Positions 1 to 5,418 of a stretch of DNA of 10,046 bases are shown here, in pieces; position 1 is the stretch's first letter, and every line of letters begins with the position of its first letter. A program made the translations under genes and the position numbers. Origin of the DNA: Zymomonas sp. (lineage in GTDB: Bacteria; Pseudomonadota; Alphaproteobacteria; Sphingomonadales; Sphingomonadaceae); contig JAIYAJ010000411.1 in NCBI GenBank assembly GCA_027489105.1, positions 1 to 10,046 on the forward strand, given 5' to 3'. Under the pieces are notes generated by a model that searched no databases, was not told the origin of the DNA, and saw nothing but the letters and a program-made list of their open reading frames with translations.

Positions 1-1400
1 ACATGCGTGGCATCGTCCGGCGCGGAGGTAGCATCGTCGGCCGGTTCGTCACGCGGCTCGCCCCGCTGGGTGCCGGCGCGACCTTGCAGGACCGGCTGAT
101 GCAGGCGCCCCTGTCGGGCGGCATTCGCTACAACGGTCCTGCCGACGTGCCCTGGACGCTGACCGGCATCGCCGGGCAGGAACTGAGCGGGCCGATCGCG
201 ATCGCCGCCGATTTCGGCGGGCGGCTCGACAATCCGACGCTCACCGGCATCGCCCGTGCGAAGACGCTGCGCTACGAGAATAGCAGCTACGGCACCGTCA
301 TCTCCAACATCGCACTCGACGGCCGCTTCACCCAGTCGGAGTTTCTGCTCAACACGCTCACCGGTCGTGCGGGCGACGGCACGGTGAGTGCTTCGGGCCG
401 GGTCGGCCTCGCCGCGACCGAGGGTTTCCCGATCCAGCTGAAGGCCACGCTCGCCCGCGCGCGCCTGGCCAAGAGCGATGCGCTGGGCGCGGTCGCCTCC
501 GGCACTCTCGAAATCACCAATGGACCCGGCGGCGGGCTGATCAAGGGCGACCTGCGCATCCCCGAGGCGCGCTACCGCATCATCCGGCAGGGCACCGCCG
601 AGGTCGCGGAGCTGACCGGCGTGCGCCGTCGTGGCGACGAACCGCTCAAGCCGGGCGGAAGCGACGCTGGCCCCGCGCCGAGCAACTGGAAGCTCGACAT
701 CCACATCCGCGCCGACAACCAGATCTTCGTCAGCGGCATGGGTCTGGAAGCCGAATGGGCGACCGACATGCGTGTGACGGGGACGGCGGGCGATCCCCGC
801 GTGGTCGGCCGCCTGTCGGTGGTGCGCGGCACCTATTCCTTCGCGGGGCGGCGCTTCGACCTCGATGAGCAGGGCGAAGTCCGCTTCGATGGCGGCCAGC
901 TCACCAATCCGGAACTCGATCTGTCGGCCGATACGTCGGTCGAGGGCGTCACCGCCCGGATCGTCATCGGCGGGCGGGCGATGGCGCCACAGGTCAGCTT
1001 CACCTCCACCCCCACTTTGCCGCAGGACGAGGTGCTCTCGCGCCTGCTGTTCGGCGAGAGCGTCACCTCTCTGTCCCCGACCCAGGCGATCCAGCTGGCG
1101 GCGGCGCTCAACTCGCTGCGGGGATCGGGCGGCGGGCTCAATCCGCTGGGCAAGCTGCGCTCGGCCTCGGGCATCGATAGGTTGCGCGTGCTGGGTGCGG
1201 ACAAGACCGCCGGGCGGGGCACAGCGCTCGCGGCCGGGCAATATATCTCCAACGATATCTATGTGGAGGTGATCACCGATGCGCGCGGCTTCACCGCGAC
1301 CCAGCTGGAGATCTCGCTGTCGAAGACGCTCAGCCTGCTCAGCCAGACCAGCTCCTTCGGTGGGTCGAACGCCAGCATCCGCTACTCGAAGGATTATTGA
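1..1400 (+). CDS. tamB: TamB-family translocation and assembly module protein, C-terminal part (5' partial)
   Basis: The last 465 or so codons of a large TamB (DUF490/AsmA-like) protein. TamB is an inner-membrane-anchored periplasmic protein with a long beta-taco fold. It works with the Omp85 protein TamA in outer-membrane protein and lipid homeostasis. The frame is open at the left edge, so the ATG at position 3 is probably internal; TamB proteins usually exceed 1000 residues. Counting from that ATG, residues 1-330 are repetitive beta-rich sequence with many Gly/Asp turns (GTAGDPRVVGRLSVVRGTY near 258). A conserved C-terminal block follows, with TPTLPQDEVLSRLLFGE near 335, SPTQAIQLAAALNSL near 356 and a final SNASIRYSKDY resembling an outer-membrane-type beta signal. 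In proteobacteria tamB commonly follows tamA, so tamA is expected just upstream. The family call is strong; the true start lies outside the window. Confidence 0.93.
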   Translation, partial: MRGIVRRGGSIVGRFVTRLAPLGAGATLQDRLMQAPLSGGIRYNGPADVPWTLTGIAGQELSGPIAIAADFGGRLDNPTLTGIARAKTLRYENSSYGTVISNIALDGRFTQSEFLLNTLTGRAGDGTVSASGRVGLAATEGFPIQLKATLARARLAKSDALGAVASGTLEITNGPGGGLIKGDLRIPEARYRIIRQGTAEVAELTGVRRRGDEPLKPGGSDAGPAPSNWKLDIHIRADNQIFVSGMGLEAEWATDMRVTGTAGDPRVVGRLSVVRGTYSFAGRRFDLDEQGEVRFDGGQLTNPELDLSADTSVEGVTARIVIGGRAMAPQVSFTSTPTLPQDEVLSRLLFGESVTSLSPTQAIQLAAALNSLRGSGGGLNPLGKLRSASGIDRLRVLGADKTAGRGTALAAGQYISNDIYVEVITDARGFTATQLEISLSKTLSLLSQTSSFGGSNASIRYSKDY

Positions 1401-1634
1401 GGCTGGAGCGGAGCATCGATCCTCCCCGTCATCCCACCGCGCATCTTCGGCGACATCCGTGCGGGGCGGACGCGCATCGCCATCAATTCATCCAAGGTCG
1501 GGTGCAATTTCGGCGGCGTCCCGTGGCGCGCGCCATGCTCTCCAAATGAGGATAGATACAAAGTGGTCTGCCCCAGACACTATATGGCGTGTAATCATCG
1601 ATCACAGCCAAACCAGGCACAGCTGTGCAGGCAA
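1401..1634. other. Gene-free stretch between tamB and the cold shock promoter
   Basis: No convincing gene here. The part from 1401 to about 1545 is GC-rich; the part after that becomes clearly AT-richer. A small perfect hairpin GTCTG-CCC-CAGAC lies at 1566-1578 but has no U-tract, so it is not a convincing terminator for tamB. On the minus strand a frame of about 30-40 codons ends just beyond the tamB stop, but it lacks a ribosome binding site and a good start. Confidence 0.4.
1617..1628. promoter_or_regulatory. 12-bp perfect palindrome upstream of the cold shock promoter
   Basis: GCACAG|CTGTGC is a perfect two-fold palindrome that ends 6 bp upstream of the TTGACA -35 element at 1635. That is where an activator, or a repressor overlapping the -35 region, would be expected to bind. 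The position is the main argument; I do not recognise the binding protein. A 12-bp palindrome can occur by chance in a genome, so the call stays tentative. Confidence 0.35.
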
Positions 1635-1662
1635 TTGACATTTTAATAATAATCGCTATTTT
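1635..1662 (+). promoter_or_regulatory. Probable sigma70-type promoter of the cold shock gene
   Basis: A consensus -35 TTGACA at 1635-1640 is followed by a 16-bp AT-rich spacer and a -10-like TATTTT at 1657-1662, inside an otherwise GC-rich region. Transcription would begin near 1669, giving a leader of about 115 nt before the ATG at 1783. Long leaders are typical of cspA-type mRNAs. The -35 is perfect and the -10 matches at the key TA and final T. Confidence 0.6.
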
Positions 1663-1668
1663 CGAAAA

Positions 1669-1782
1669 GGCTCAACGTCGCCTGCGACGAATCTACTGCC
1701 TGATACGCAGATTTTCCTTTCACGCGCTTCAAGCTCGACAGCCATGTGGCTGGCGATAATCTTGCCTGTGAAGGACAATATC
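1669..1782 (+). promoter_or_regulatory. Structured 5' leader of the cold shock mRNA
   Basis: If the promoter at 1635-1662 is right, the leader carries a hairpin near its 5' end (CGTCG-CCTG-CGACG, 1676-1689) and a second one (CAGCC-ATGT-GGCTG, 1739-1752). The ribosome binding site AAGGA at 1771-1775 lies 19 nt after the second. cspA-type leaders are known in other bacteria to refold with temperature and control translation. Whether this one does is inference; the hairpins themselves are visible in the sequence. Confidence 0.4.
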
Positions 1783-1989
1783 ATGCCGATCGGCACCGTA
1801 AAATTTTTCAACGAGACCAAGGGCTATGGCTTTATCGAGCCCGAGGACAATAGCGGCGACAGCTTCGTCCACATCAGCGCCGTCGAGCGCGCCGGAATGA
1901 TCACCCTCAAGCAGGGTCAGCGCCTCAGCTACGCGATCGAAGCCGATCAGCGCGGCCGGGCGTCGGCGGTCAATCTCGAAGCGGCCTGA
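1783..1989 (+). CDS. cspA: Cold shock protein (CspA family)
   Basis: A 68-residue single cold-shock-domain protein that binds single-stranded nucleic acid and acts in the cytoplasm as an RNA chaperone or anti-terminator. The N-terminus GTVKFFNETKGYGFI carries the RNP-1-like motif KGYGFI at residues 14-19. The RNP-2-like DSFVHISA follows near residue 27. The end, near SAVNLEAA, is typical of the family. The reading frame can be extended upstream to an ATG at 1744, but the start at 1783 was chosen because AAGGA at 1771-1775 is well placed, the protein then has normal family length, and the extra 13 residues match nothing in the family. An AT-rich promoter and a structured leader precede it. Bacteria usually carry several csp paralogues, so the symbol marks the family and not a proven orthologue; cold induction is not shown by the sequence. 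Confidence 0.95.
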   Translation: MPIGTVKFFNETKGYGFIEPEDNSGDSFVHISAVERAGMITLKQGQRLSYAIEADQRGRASAVNLEAA

Positions 1990-2002
1990 TCGATCGACGA
2001 TC

Positions 2003-2036
2003 GCGGGAGGGATCGGCTGCGTCCAATATCTCCCGC
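2003..2036 (+). terminator. Possible stem-loop downstream of cspA
   Basis: A perfect 7-bp inverted repeat, GCGGGAG at 2003-2009 and CTCCCGC at 2030-2036, with a 20-nt loop, begins 13 nt after the cold shock stop codon. No U-tract follows, so it is not a canonical intrinsic terminator. It could attenuate read-through into the small genes downstream or protect the 3' end of the mRNA. Confidence 0.3.
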
Positions 2037-2083
2037 AACGGCCCGAAGGCCAGGCGGACCTATTGGCTGCCACATCCCTTCTA

Positions 2084-2169
2084 CCCCAATTACATAAGAA
2101 CTGGCGCAAAGCGCCGCGGAAGCAGAATGTATTTCAAGACTCAAAAAGACGTGAATACCCCCAATTACA
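2084..2169 (+). repeat. Imperfect direct repeat, about 75 bp apart
   Basis: The 11-mer CCCCAATTACA occurs at 2084-2094 and again at 2159-2169. Similarity extends on both sides (TACCCC before, AGAAC or GAAC after) with small indels. The first copy lies upstream of the small gene at 2127 and the second lies inside it around codons 11-15. It may be a leftover of a local duplication or a chance match. Confidence 0.4.
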
Positions 2170-2264
2170 GAACCCAACCCCAGCGTCAGCGCCTGTCCCC
2201 CCTGCCGGGAGCGAGCCTGTCGCGAGCAGATTTGAAGCGTCTCGTCGCCGACATGGTCGACTGA
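2127..2264 (+). CDS. Small hypothetical protein, 45 residues
   Basis: I do not recognise this protein. It begins MYFKTQKDVN, continues with a polar stretch rich in Gln, Arg and Pro (residues 11-27), and ends in a clear amphipathic helix, LSRADLKRLVADMVD (31-45). The half-disordered, half-helical form with a conserved-looking helix at the C-terminus suggests a small protein that docks onto a partner. A GGAAG at 2118-2122 lies 4 nt before the ATG. A hairpin (GGCGC-AAA-GCGCC, 2103-2115) sits just before it and could affect translation. The next small gene starts 22 bp downstream, so the two are probably cotranscribed. Codon choice fits the neighbourhood. The coding call rests on the start, the spacing and the coherent C-terminal helix, not on homology. 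Confidence 0.6.
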   Translation: MYFKTQKDVNTPNYRTQPQRQRLSPLPGASLSRADLKRLVADMVD

Positions 2265-2286
2265 GGACCTGACCAGGAGAACCATC

Positions 2287-2502
2287 ATGCCGTCCAACAG
2301 CGACCTGTGCACCACCCGGGCCGACGAATGCGCCCAGCAGGCCGAACAGAGCGTGCTGGCCGAGGTCAAGGAACAGTTTCTCCGGTCCGAACGCGCCTGG
2401 CGCGGGCTGGCCGTCCGCCATTCCGCCCAGGAGGCCCGCTCCACGCGGCGTCTTCAGAATGCGGCAGAGGGCGTGAAGCAAAGCGCGGACATCGACGGTT
2501 GA
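2287..2502 (+). CDS. Small helical hypothetical protein, 71 residues
   Basis: Very likely a real gene: AGGAGA at 2275-2280 lies 6 nt before the ATG. The protein is almost entirely helical and charged. The core has Arg-Ala-x-Glu-Cys near residue 11-15, then VKEQFLRSERAWRGLA at 27-42. That pattern (R-A-x-E-C, then V-x-x-x-F-L-R-S-x-x-A-W-x-x-L-A) resembles a loose group of short alphaproteobacterial proteins of unknown function, recalled from general knowledge and not checked. There is no signal peptide or membrane segment, so it should be cytoplasmic. It has two cysteines near the N-terminus (8 and 15). Its stop codon overlaps the proposed TTG start of the next gene, and the 45-residue gene ends 22 bp upstream. 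The function is unknown. Confidence 0.78.
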   Translation: MPSNSDLCTTRADECAQQAEQSVLAEVKEQFLRSERAWRGLAVRHSAQEARSTRRLQNAAEGVKQSADIDG

Positions 2503-2723
2503 CCGCGACCAGCGATCGCTATCGGGTCGAGCCCCGCGCCGTGCAGCTTGCAAGACAGCTGCACGATCGTTGGGGACTGGATTCGGTAGGGCAAGCCCAT
2601 TTCCAGTTTCTGGAAGCGACCCGCCTGGGCAAGATCGCCCGGGCGGATCTTTATCATGCCGTCTGGTCGGTGCTCCAGCACAGCCACCGCGTCTCCGCGA
2701 CCTACGGTCCGGCGCACGCCTGA
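2499..2723 (+). CDS. Small hypothetical protein, 74 residues, TTG start
   Basis: This open frame overlaps the stop of the upstream gene in the arrangement TTGA, where TTG at 2499-2501 is the only plausible start near the junction; an ATG-initiated form would have to begin far inside the upstream gene, in another frame. Translation is therefore probably coupled. The product is soluble and helical, with a His- and Trp-containing core: AVQLARQLHDRWG at 14-26, AHFQFLEATRLGKIARADLYHAVW at about 33-56, HSHRV at 61-65. I do not recognise the family. Evidence for coding is the length of open frame beyond the upstream stop, the coherent amphipathic pattern and the overlap; no good Shine-Dalgarno is visible, as expected for coupled initiation. 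Confidence 0.6.
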   Translation: MTATSDRYRVEPRAVQLARQLHDRWGLDSVGQAHFQFLEATRLGKIARADLYHAVWSVLQHSHRVSATYGPAHA

Positions 2724-2757
2724 TTTCAGAGGGTTGCCGCGCCTTCTGGAAAGGGAC

Positions 2758-2777
2758 GGGCCGAAAAGGGGCGGCCC
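2758..2777. terminator. Hairpin between two convergent small-gene groups
   Basis: A perfect 6-bp GC-rich stem, GGGCCG at 2758-2763 and CGGCCC at 2772-2777, has an 8-nt loop. It sits in the 56-bp gap between the plus-strand small genes (stop at 2723) and the minus-strand small gene (stop at 2780-2782). The position suits a shared bidirectional terminator, but no U-tract follows on either strand. Confidence 0.4.
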
Positions 2778-2779
2778 AC

Positions 2780-3025
2780 TCAGGGCGCCGACGGGCCTTC
2801 CGACGATCGCAGCAGCTCCCGGAGCTCGGACGAGCGCACATGACGGCCGTCTGCCGTCTGGATCACCAGGCGCCAGATTTCTTCCGGATCCTCATCGGCA
2901 ACCAGGGCCAGCATCTCGCGCAGCGATCCTTCCGCGATCTTCTGCGGCGCGCGGCGCCCTCCACGCATCGTGTTGCCACCGACGGTGCGCCAAAGGCTCG
3001 CTGGCTCAGCCTGTACGGCACTCAT
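2780..3025 (-). CDS. Small hypothetical protein, 81 residues
   Basis: I do not recognise this protein. The frame can be extended to a TTG at 3058, but the ATG at 3023-3025 was chosen because an AAGG lies about 10 nt upstream and the product starts cleanly with MSAVQAEPASLW. The N-terminal third (to about residue 30) is basic and Gly/Arg-rich (GGNTMRGGRRAPQK). The rest alternates a helix (GSLREMLALVADEDPEE, 33-49) with a strand-like IWRLVIQTADGRHV and a final helix SSELRELL. The acidic-hinge arrangement looks like a small regulator or adaptor domain, but that is a guess. There is no signal peptide. The gene is on the same strand as the 56-residue gene upstream, with a 91-bp gap, and faces the plus-strand small genes. 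Confidence 0.65.
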   Translation of the reverse strand: MSAVQAEPASLWRTVGGNTMRGGRRAPQKIAEGSLREMLALVADEDPEEIWRLVIQTADGRHVRSSELRELLRSSEGPSAP

Positions 3026-3116
3026 AGATAAACGACCTTGAAGCAAGAGTCCTGACAAAGCGGCATCGCAAGACGCGGGCGAGCAGCGAGAACGCAGTAC
3101 ACCGTCGAAGCAGCGG

Positions 3117-3287
3117 TCAGAGAAATACGCTCCGACTCACGCCACGCATGGCGTTGCGGACATCGTCGATGCGCAGGGCATAGAGCCTCGCCATGCCCAG
3201 ATGCGCGGCACGCGCCTCCCCGCACAGGGTGGCCGAAGCCTTCATCAACGAGACCTGATGGCGAGCGAAAAGATAGTTGAGATCCAC
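3117..3287 (-). CDS. Small hypothetical protein, 56 residues, GTG start
   Basis: The start is GTG at 3285-3287, preceded by the strong Shine-Dalgarno GGGAGGT (3291-3297 on this strand) with short spacing of 3-4 nt. An alternative ATG lies at codon 15, but it would discard the aromatic N-terminus DLNYLFARHQVSLMKA. That opening resembles short sphingomonad proteins beginning with a D-L-N-Y-L…R-H-Q-x-S-L pattern, as I recall them without a search. The remainder is one long Ala- and Arg-rich amphipathic stretch (GEARAAHLGMARLYALRI, 23-40). The protein is cytoplasmic with no membrane segment. It may be cotranscribed with the 81-residue gene 91 bp downstream. The function is unknown. Confidence 0.65.
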   Translation of the reverse strand: MDLNYLFARHQVSLMKASATLCGEARAAHLGMARLYALRIDDVRNAMRGVSRSVFL

Positions 3288-3574
3288 GGTACCTCCCTGA
3301 TTACAGCGGGAGCACGGGGTCTCTCAGTCACCGGGTGCAGAAGAACGTCCCGGCGATGGCACAGCCTTAGCACGGCCGCCCCCGGAGAGATACCCGTTCC
3401 GCCTTGCCGGAAGCGCAATCTGTCCCGATGGCCGCCCCCCCCGTTCGCCACAACCTCCATCAATATATAGCCCGGTCGCTAGCGCCGATTTCGGAGGGCC
3501 GAACAGGTCATCTGTTCGCGGTACGGCGCATTCGCTGCTACATCGCCGTCTTCACTCGAAGGCTGGCACGCAGA

Positions 3575-4981
3575 ATGATCGGCTCTCCACCACCGAAGGA
3601 GCCCGGCTCCCCGACGCCCCCGGCCCGCGACCATGGCATCGGTTTCGGCGAAGCCGCTCGCGTCTGGGCGCGCATCGCCGCGCTCAGCTTCGGCGGGCCC
3701 CCCGGTCAGCTCGCGGTGATGCACCGCATCCTGGTCGAGGAAAAGAAGTGGATCGGCGAGGAGCGTTTTCTCCACGCGCTCAACTATTGCATGCTGCTGC
3801 CGGGGCCCGAGGCGCAACAGCTGGCCGCCTATATCGGCTGGCTGCTGCACAGGACCAAGGGCGGGCTCGTCGCCGGCGCGCTGTTCGTGCTGCCGGGCTT
3901 CCTCGCCATCCTCGCGCTGAGCTTCGTCTATGTTCTGCTCGGCCAGACGCCGATGGTGGACGGCTTGTTTTTCGGCCTCAAGGCCGCTGTGCTCGCAGTC
4001 GTCGTCCAGGCCGTCATCAGGGTCGGATCGCGCGCACTGCGCAATGGCGCCATGCGCGGGATCGCGGCCGCCGCCTTCGTGGCGATCTTCTTCCTGGGCG
4101 CGCCCTTTCCGCTGATCGTTCTGCTGGCGGGATTGAGCGGCTATCTGGGCGGCCGCGTGGGGCTTCCGGCGTTCAAGGGCGGCGGCGGTCATGGCAGCGG
4201 CGGCGGCACGATCATCCATGACGCGGACACCGCGCTCGGCGAGGGGCTGCCCGATCATGCACGGCCGAACCTCGGCTGGTCGCTGAAGATATCGTCCGCC
4301 TTTCTCTTTCTGTGGCTCGCCCCGGTCGCCGCGCTGCTGCTGATCGCCGGCCCCGCCAACCCCTTCACCCAGATCGCGACCTTCTTCAGCCAGATGGCGG
4401 TGGTAACCTTCGGCGGCGCCTATGCCGTGCTCGCTTATGTCGCGCAGGAAGCGGTCGGCACCTATGGCTGGTTGCAGCCGGGCGAGATGCTCAACGGCCT
4501 GGGCCTTGCCGAAACGACGCCGGGTCCGTTGATCATGGTGGTCCAGTTCGTCGGCTTCCTCGCCGCCTATCGCGGATCGACCGGCCTGCCTCCGCTGGCG
4601 GCGGCGACGCTGGGAGCGATCCTGACAACCTGGGTGACCTTCCTCCCCTGCTTCCTGTGGATTTTCGCGGGCGCGCCCTTCGTCGAGCGGCTGCGCGGCA
4701 ACAAGGCCCTGTCGGCGGCACTCAGCGCGATCACCGCCGCGGTCGTCGGCGTGATCCTGAACCTCGCCTTGTGGTTCGCGATCCACACGCTGTTCGGTCA
4801 GGTCCGCCGCATCGCCGCCGGCCCCCTATCCTTCGACGCTCCGGTGCCGGCAAGTCTCGACCTGCCCGCCCTCATCCTCGCGACGCTGGCGGCGCTTGCG
4901 GTGTTCCGCTTCAAGATTGGAATGATCCCGGTGCTGCTCGGCTCGGCCGGCCTTGGGGCGGCGTATATGCTGTTGGGGTGA
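3575..4981 (+). CDS. chrA: Chromate transporter ChrA, two-domain (long-chain) form
   Basis: A 468-residue membrane protein of the CHR superfamily, which exports chromate from the cytoplasm. It is the long form, with two homologous halves. Half one (about 24-195) has SFGGPPGQ at 38-45, KKWIGEERF at 57-65 and the LLPGPEAQQ motif at 74-82. Half two (about 236-462) has TFGGAYAVL at 278-286 and TTPGPLIMVVQF at 314-325. About ten hydrophobic segments are visible. The halves are joined by a Gly/His-rich cytoplasmic-type linker (about 201-230). The frame is open upstream to 3404, but those extra 57 residues are Arg-rich and unlike the family, so the ATG at 3575 is preferred although its Shine-Dalgarno is weak. 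There is no chrB regulator next to it. The 287 bp upstream (3288-3574) hold no gene I can support; a TATATA at 3464 has no convincing -35 partner. Confidence 0.93.
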   Translation: MIGSPPPKEPGSPTPPARDHGIGFGEAARVWARIAALSFGGPPGQLAVMHRILVEEKKWIGEERFLHALNYCMLLPGPEAQQLAAYIGWLLHRTKGGLVAGALFVLPGFLAILALSFVYVLLGQTPMVDGLFFGLKAAVLAVVVQAVIRVGSRALRNGAMRGIAAAAFVAIFFLGAPFPLIVLLAGLSGYLGGRVGLPAFKGGGGHGSGGGTIIHDADTALGEGLPDHARPNLGWSLKISSAFLFLWLAPVAALLLIAGPANPFTQIATFFSQMAVVTFGGAYAVLAYVAQEAVGTYGWLQPGEMLNGLGLAETTPGPLIMVVQFVGFLAAYRGSTGLPPLAAATLGAILTTWVTFLPCFLWIFAGAPFVERLRGNKALSAALSAITAAVVGVILNLALWFAIHTLFGQVRRIAAGPLSFDAPVPASLDLPALILATLAALAVFRFKIGMIPVLLGSAGLGAAYMLLG

Positions 4982-5093
4982 ACGGGATCGATCGACACTA
5001 AACCGCTCGGACGGGAAGATGCCCGCCCTGCAGGACCTCGTCGCTAAGGCGCATGGGCCAATTGCCGCCGCGGCGCCAACCGCAGCTGACGCG

Positions 5094-5112
5094 GAAATAA
5101 CACAGATGTGTG
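5094..5112 (-). terminator. Possible weak terminator after tRNA-Phe
   Basis: Read on the minus strand, four bases after the encoded CCA end, the sequence forms a small ACAC-ATCT-GTGT hairpin (5100-5111) followed by the U-rich TTATTT. The stem is only 4-5 bp and AT-containing, so termination may be weak or depend on Rho. Confidence 0.35.
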
Positions 5113-5116
5113 AAGA

Positions 5117-5192
5117 TGGTGCCCAGGGACGGGATCGAACCGCCGACACTGCGATTTTCAGTCGCATGCTCTACCAACTGAGCTACCTGGGC
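5117..5192 (-). tRNA. tRNA-Phe (anticodon GAA)
   Basis: A complete 76-nt cloverleaf. The 7-bp acceptor stem GCCCAGG/CCTGGGC is perfect, with discriminator A and an encoded CCA. The D-arm has AGCTCAGTTGGTAGAGC. The anticodon stem TGCGA/TCGCA closes the loop CTGAAAA, placing anticodon GAA at 5157-5159. The T-arm contains GGTTCGATCC. It lies 64 bp downstream of yacG on the same strand, so it may be cotranscribed with the infA operon. Antisense frames here that read as protein are just the tRNA. Confidence 0.98.
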
Positions 5193-5256
5193 ACTCGTTG
5201 GAGGCGTGCCTATAGAGGTGGGTAACAGGTCCTGTCCAGCCCGCTTTTCGCCTTTT

Positions 5257-5418
5257 TTATTCGGGGTCGATATCGGCAGGCGGGCCGGGGATTCGATAGC
5301 CGTCGTCGAGCCAGCGCAGCAGGTCCCGGTCACGGCATCCCTGGCTGCAGAAAGGCTCATATTCGGGCCGGGCCGGCTTGCTACAGCCGGGGCATTCATG
5401 GATTTTCCGCGTCGACAT
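5257..5418 (-). CDS. yacG: YacG, zinc-finger DNA gyrase inhibitor family
   Basis: A 53-residue zinc-finger protein. In E. coli YacG binds the GyrB subunit and inhibits DNA gyrase. The zinc ligands are Cys9 and Cys12 (CPGC) and Cys24 and Cys28 (FCSQGC), with an 11-residue spacing between the pairs, shorter than the 15 of E. coli but, as I recall, usual in alphaproteobacteria. The family pattern after the finger, RDRDLLRWLDDGYRIP, is present. The start ATG at 5416-5418 lies inside the end of the RNase E/G-like gene, a 23-nt overlap, and no clear Shine-Dalgarno precedes it, so translation is probably coupled. The acidic tail ends with PADIDPE. Whether gyrase inhibition applies in this organism is inferred from the family. 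Confidence 0.92.
   Translation of the reverse strand: MSTRKIHECPGCSKPARPEYEPFCSQGCRDRDLLRWLDDGYRIPGPPADIDPE

Noticed and set aside
1401..1530. Short minus-strand frame next to the tamB stop
   Set aside because: About 30-40 codons, no ribosome site and no good start; the peptide reads oddly protein-like but support is too thin to call a gene or fragment.
1744..1782. Upstream ATG of the cold shock gene at 1744
   Set aside because: It would add 13 residues unlike any cold shock protein, and the ATG at 1783 has the better ribosome site. The ATG at 1744 also falls in the loop of a hairpin.
3022..3225. 67-codon minus-strand frame over the gap between the two small genes
   Set aside because: It overlaps the better-supported 56-residue gene out of frame, and its composition is random-looking.
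3404..3574. N-terminal 57-residue extension of ChrA
   Set aside because: Arg-rich and without a membrane segment; the ChrA family starts shortly before the first membrane segment, matching the ATG at 3575.
3288..3574. Stress-sigma (GGAAC…GTT type) promoter on the minus strand
   Set aside because: A GGAAC occurs upstream of the 56-residue gene, but no GTT lies at the expected 16-17 bp distance.
3479..4786. 435-codon minus-strand open frame opposite chrA
   Set aside because: Composition is dominated by Arg, Gln, Glu and Ala repeats typical of an antisense frame in GC-rich coding DNA; the plus strand has a clear ChrA with conserved motifs.
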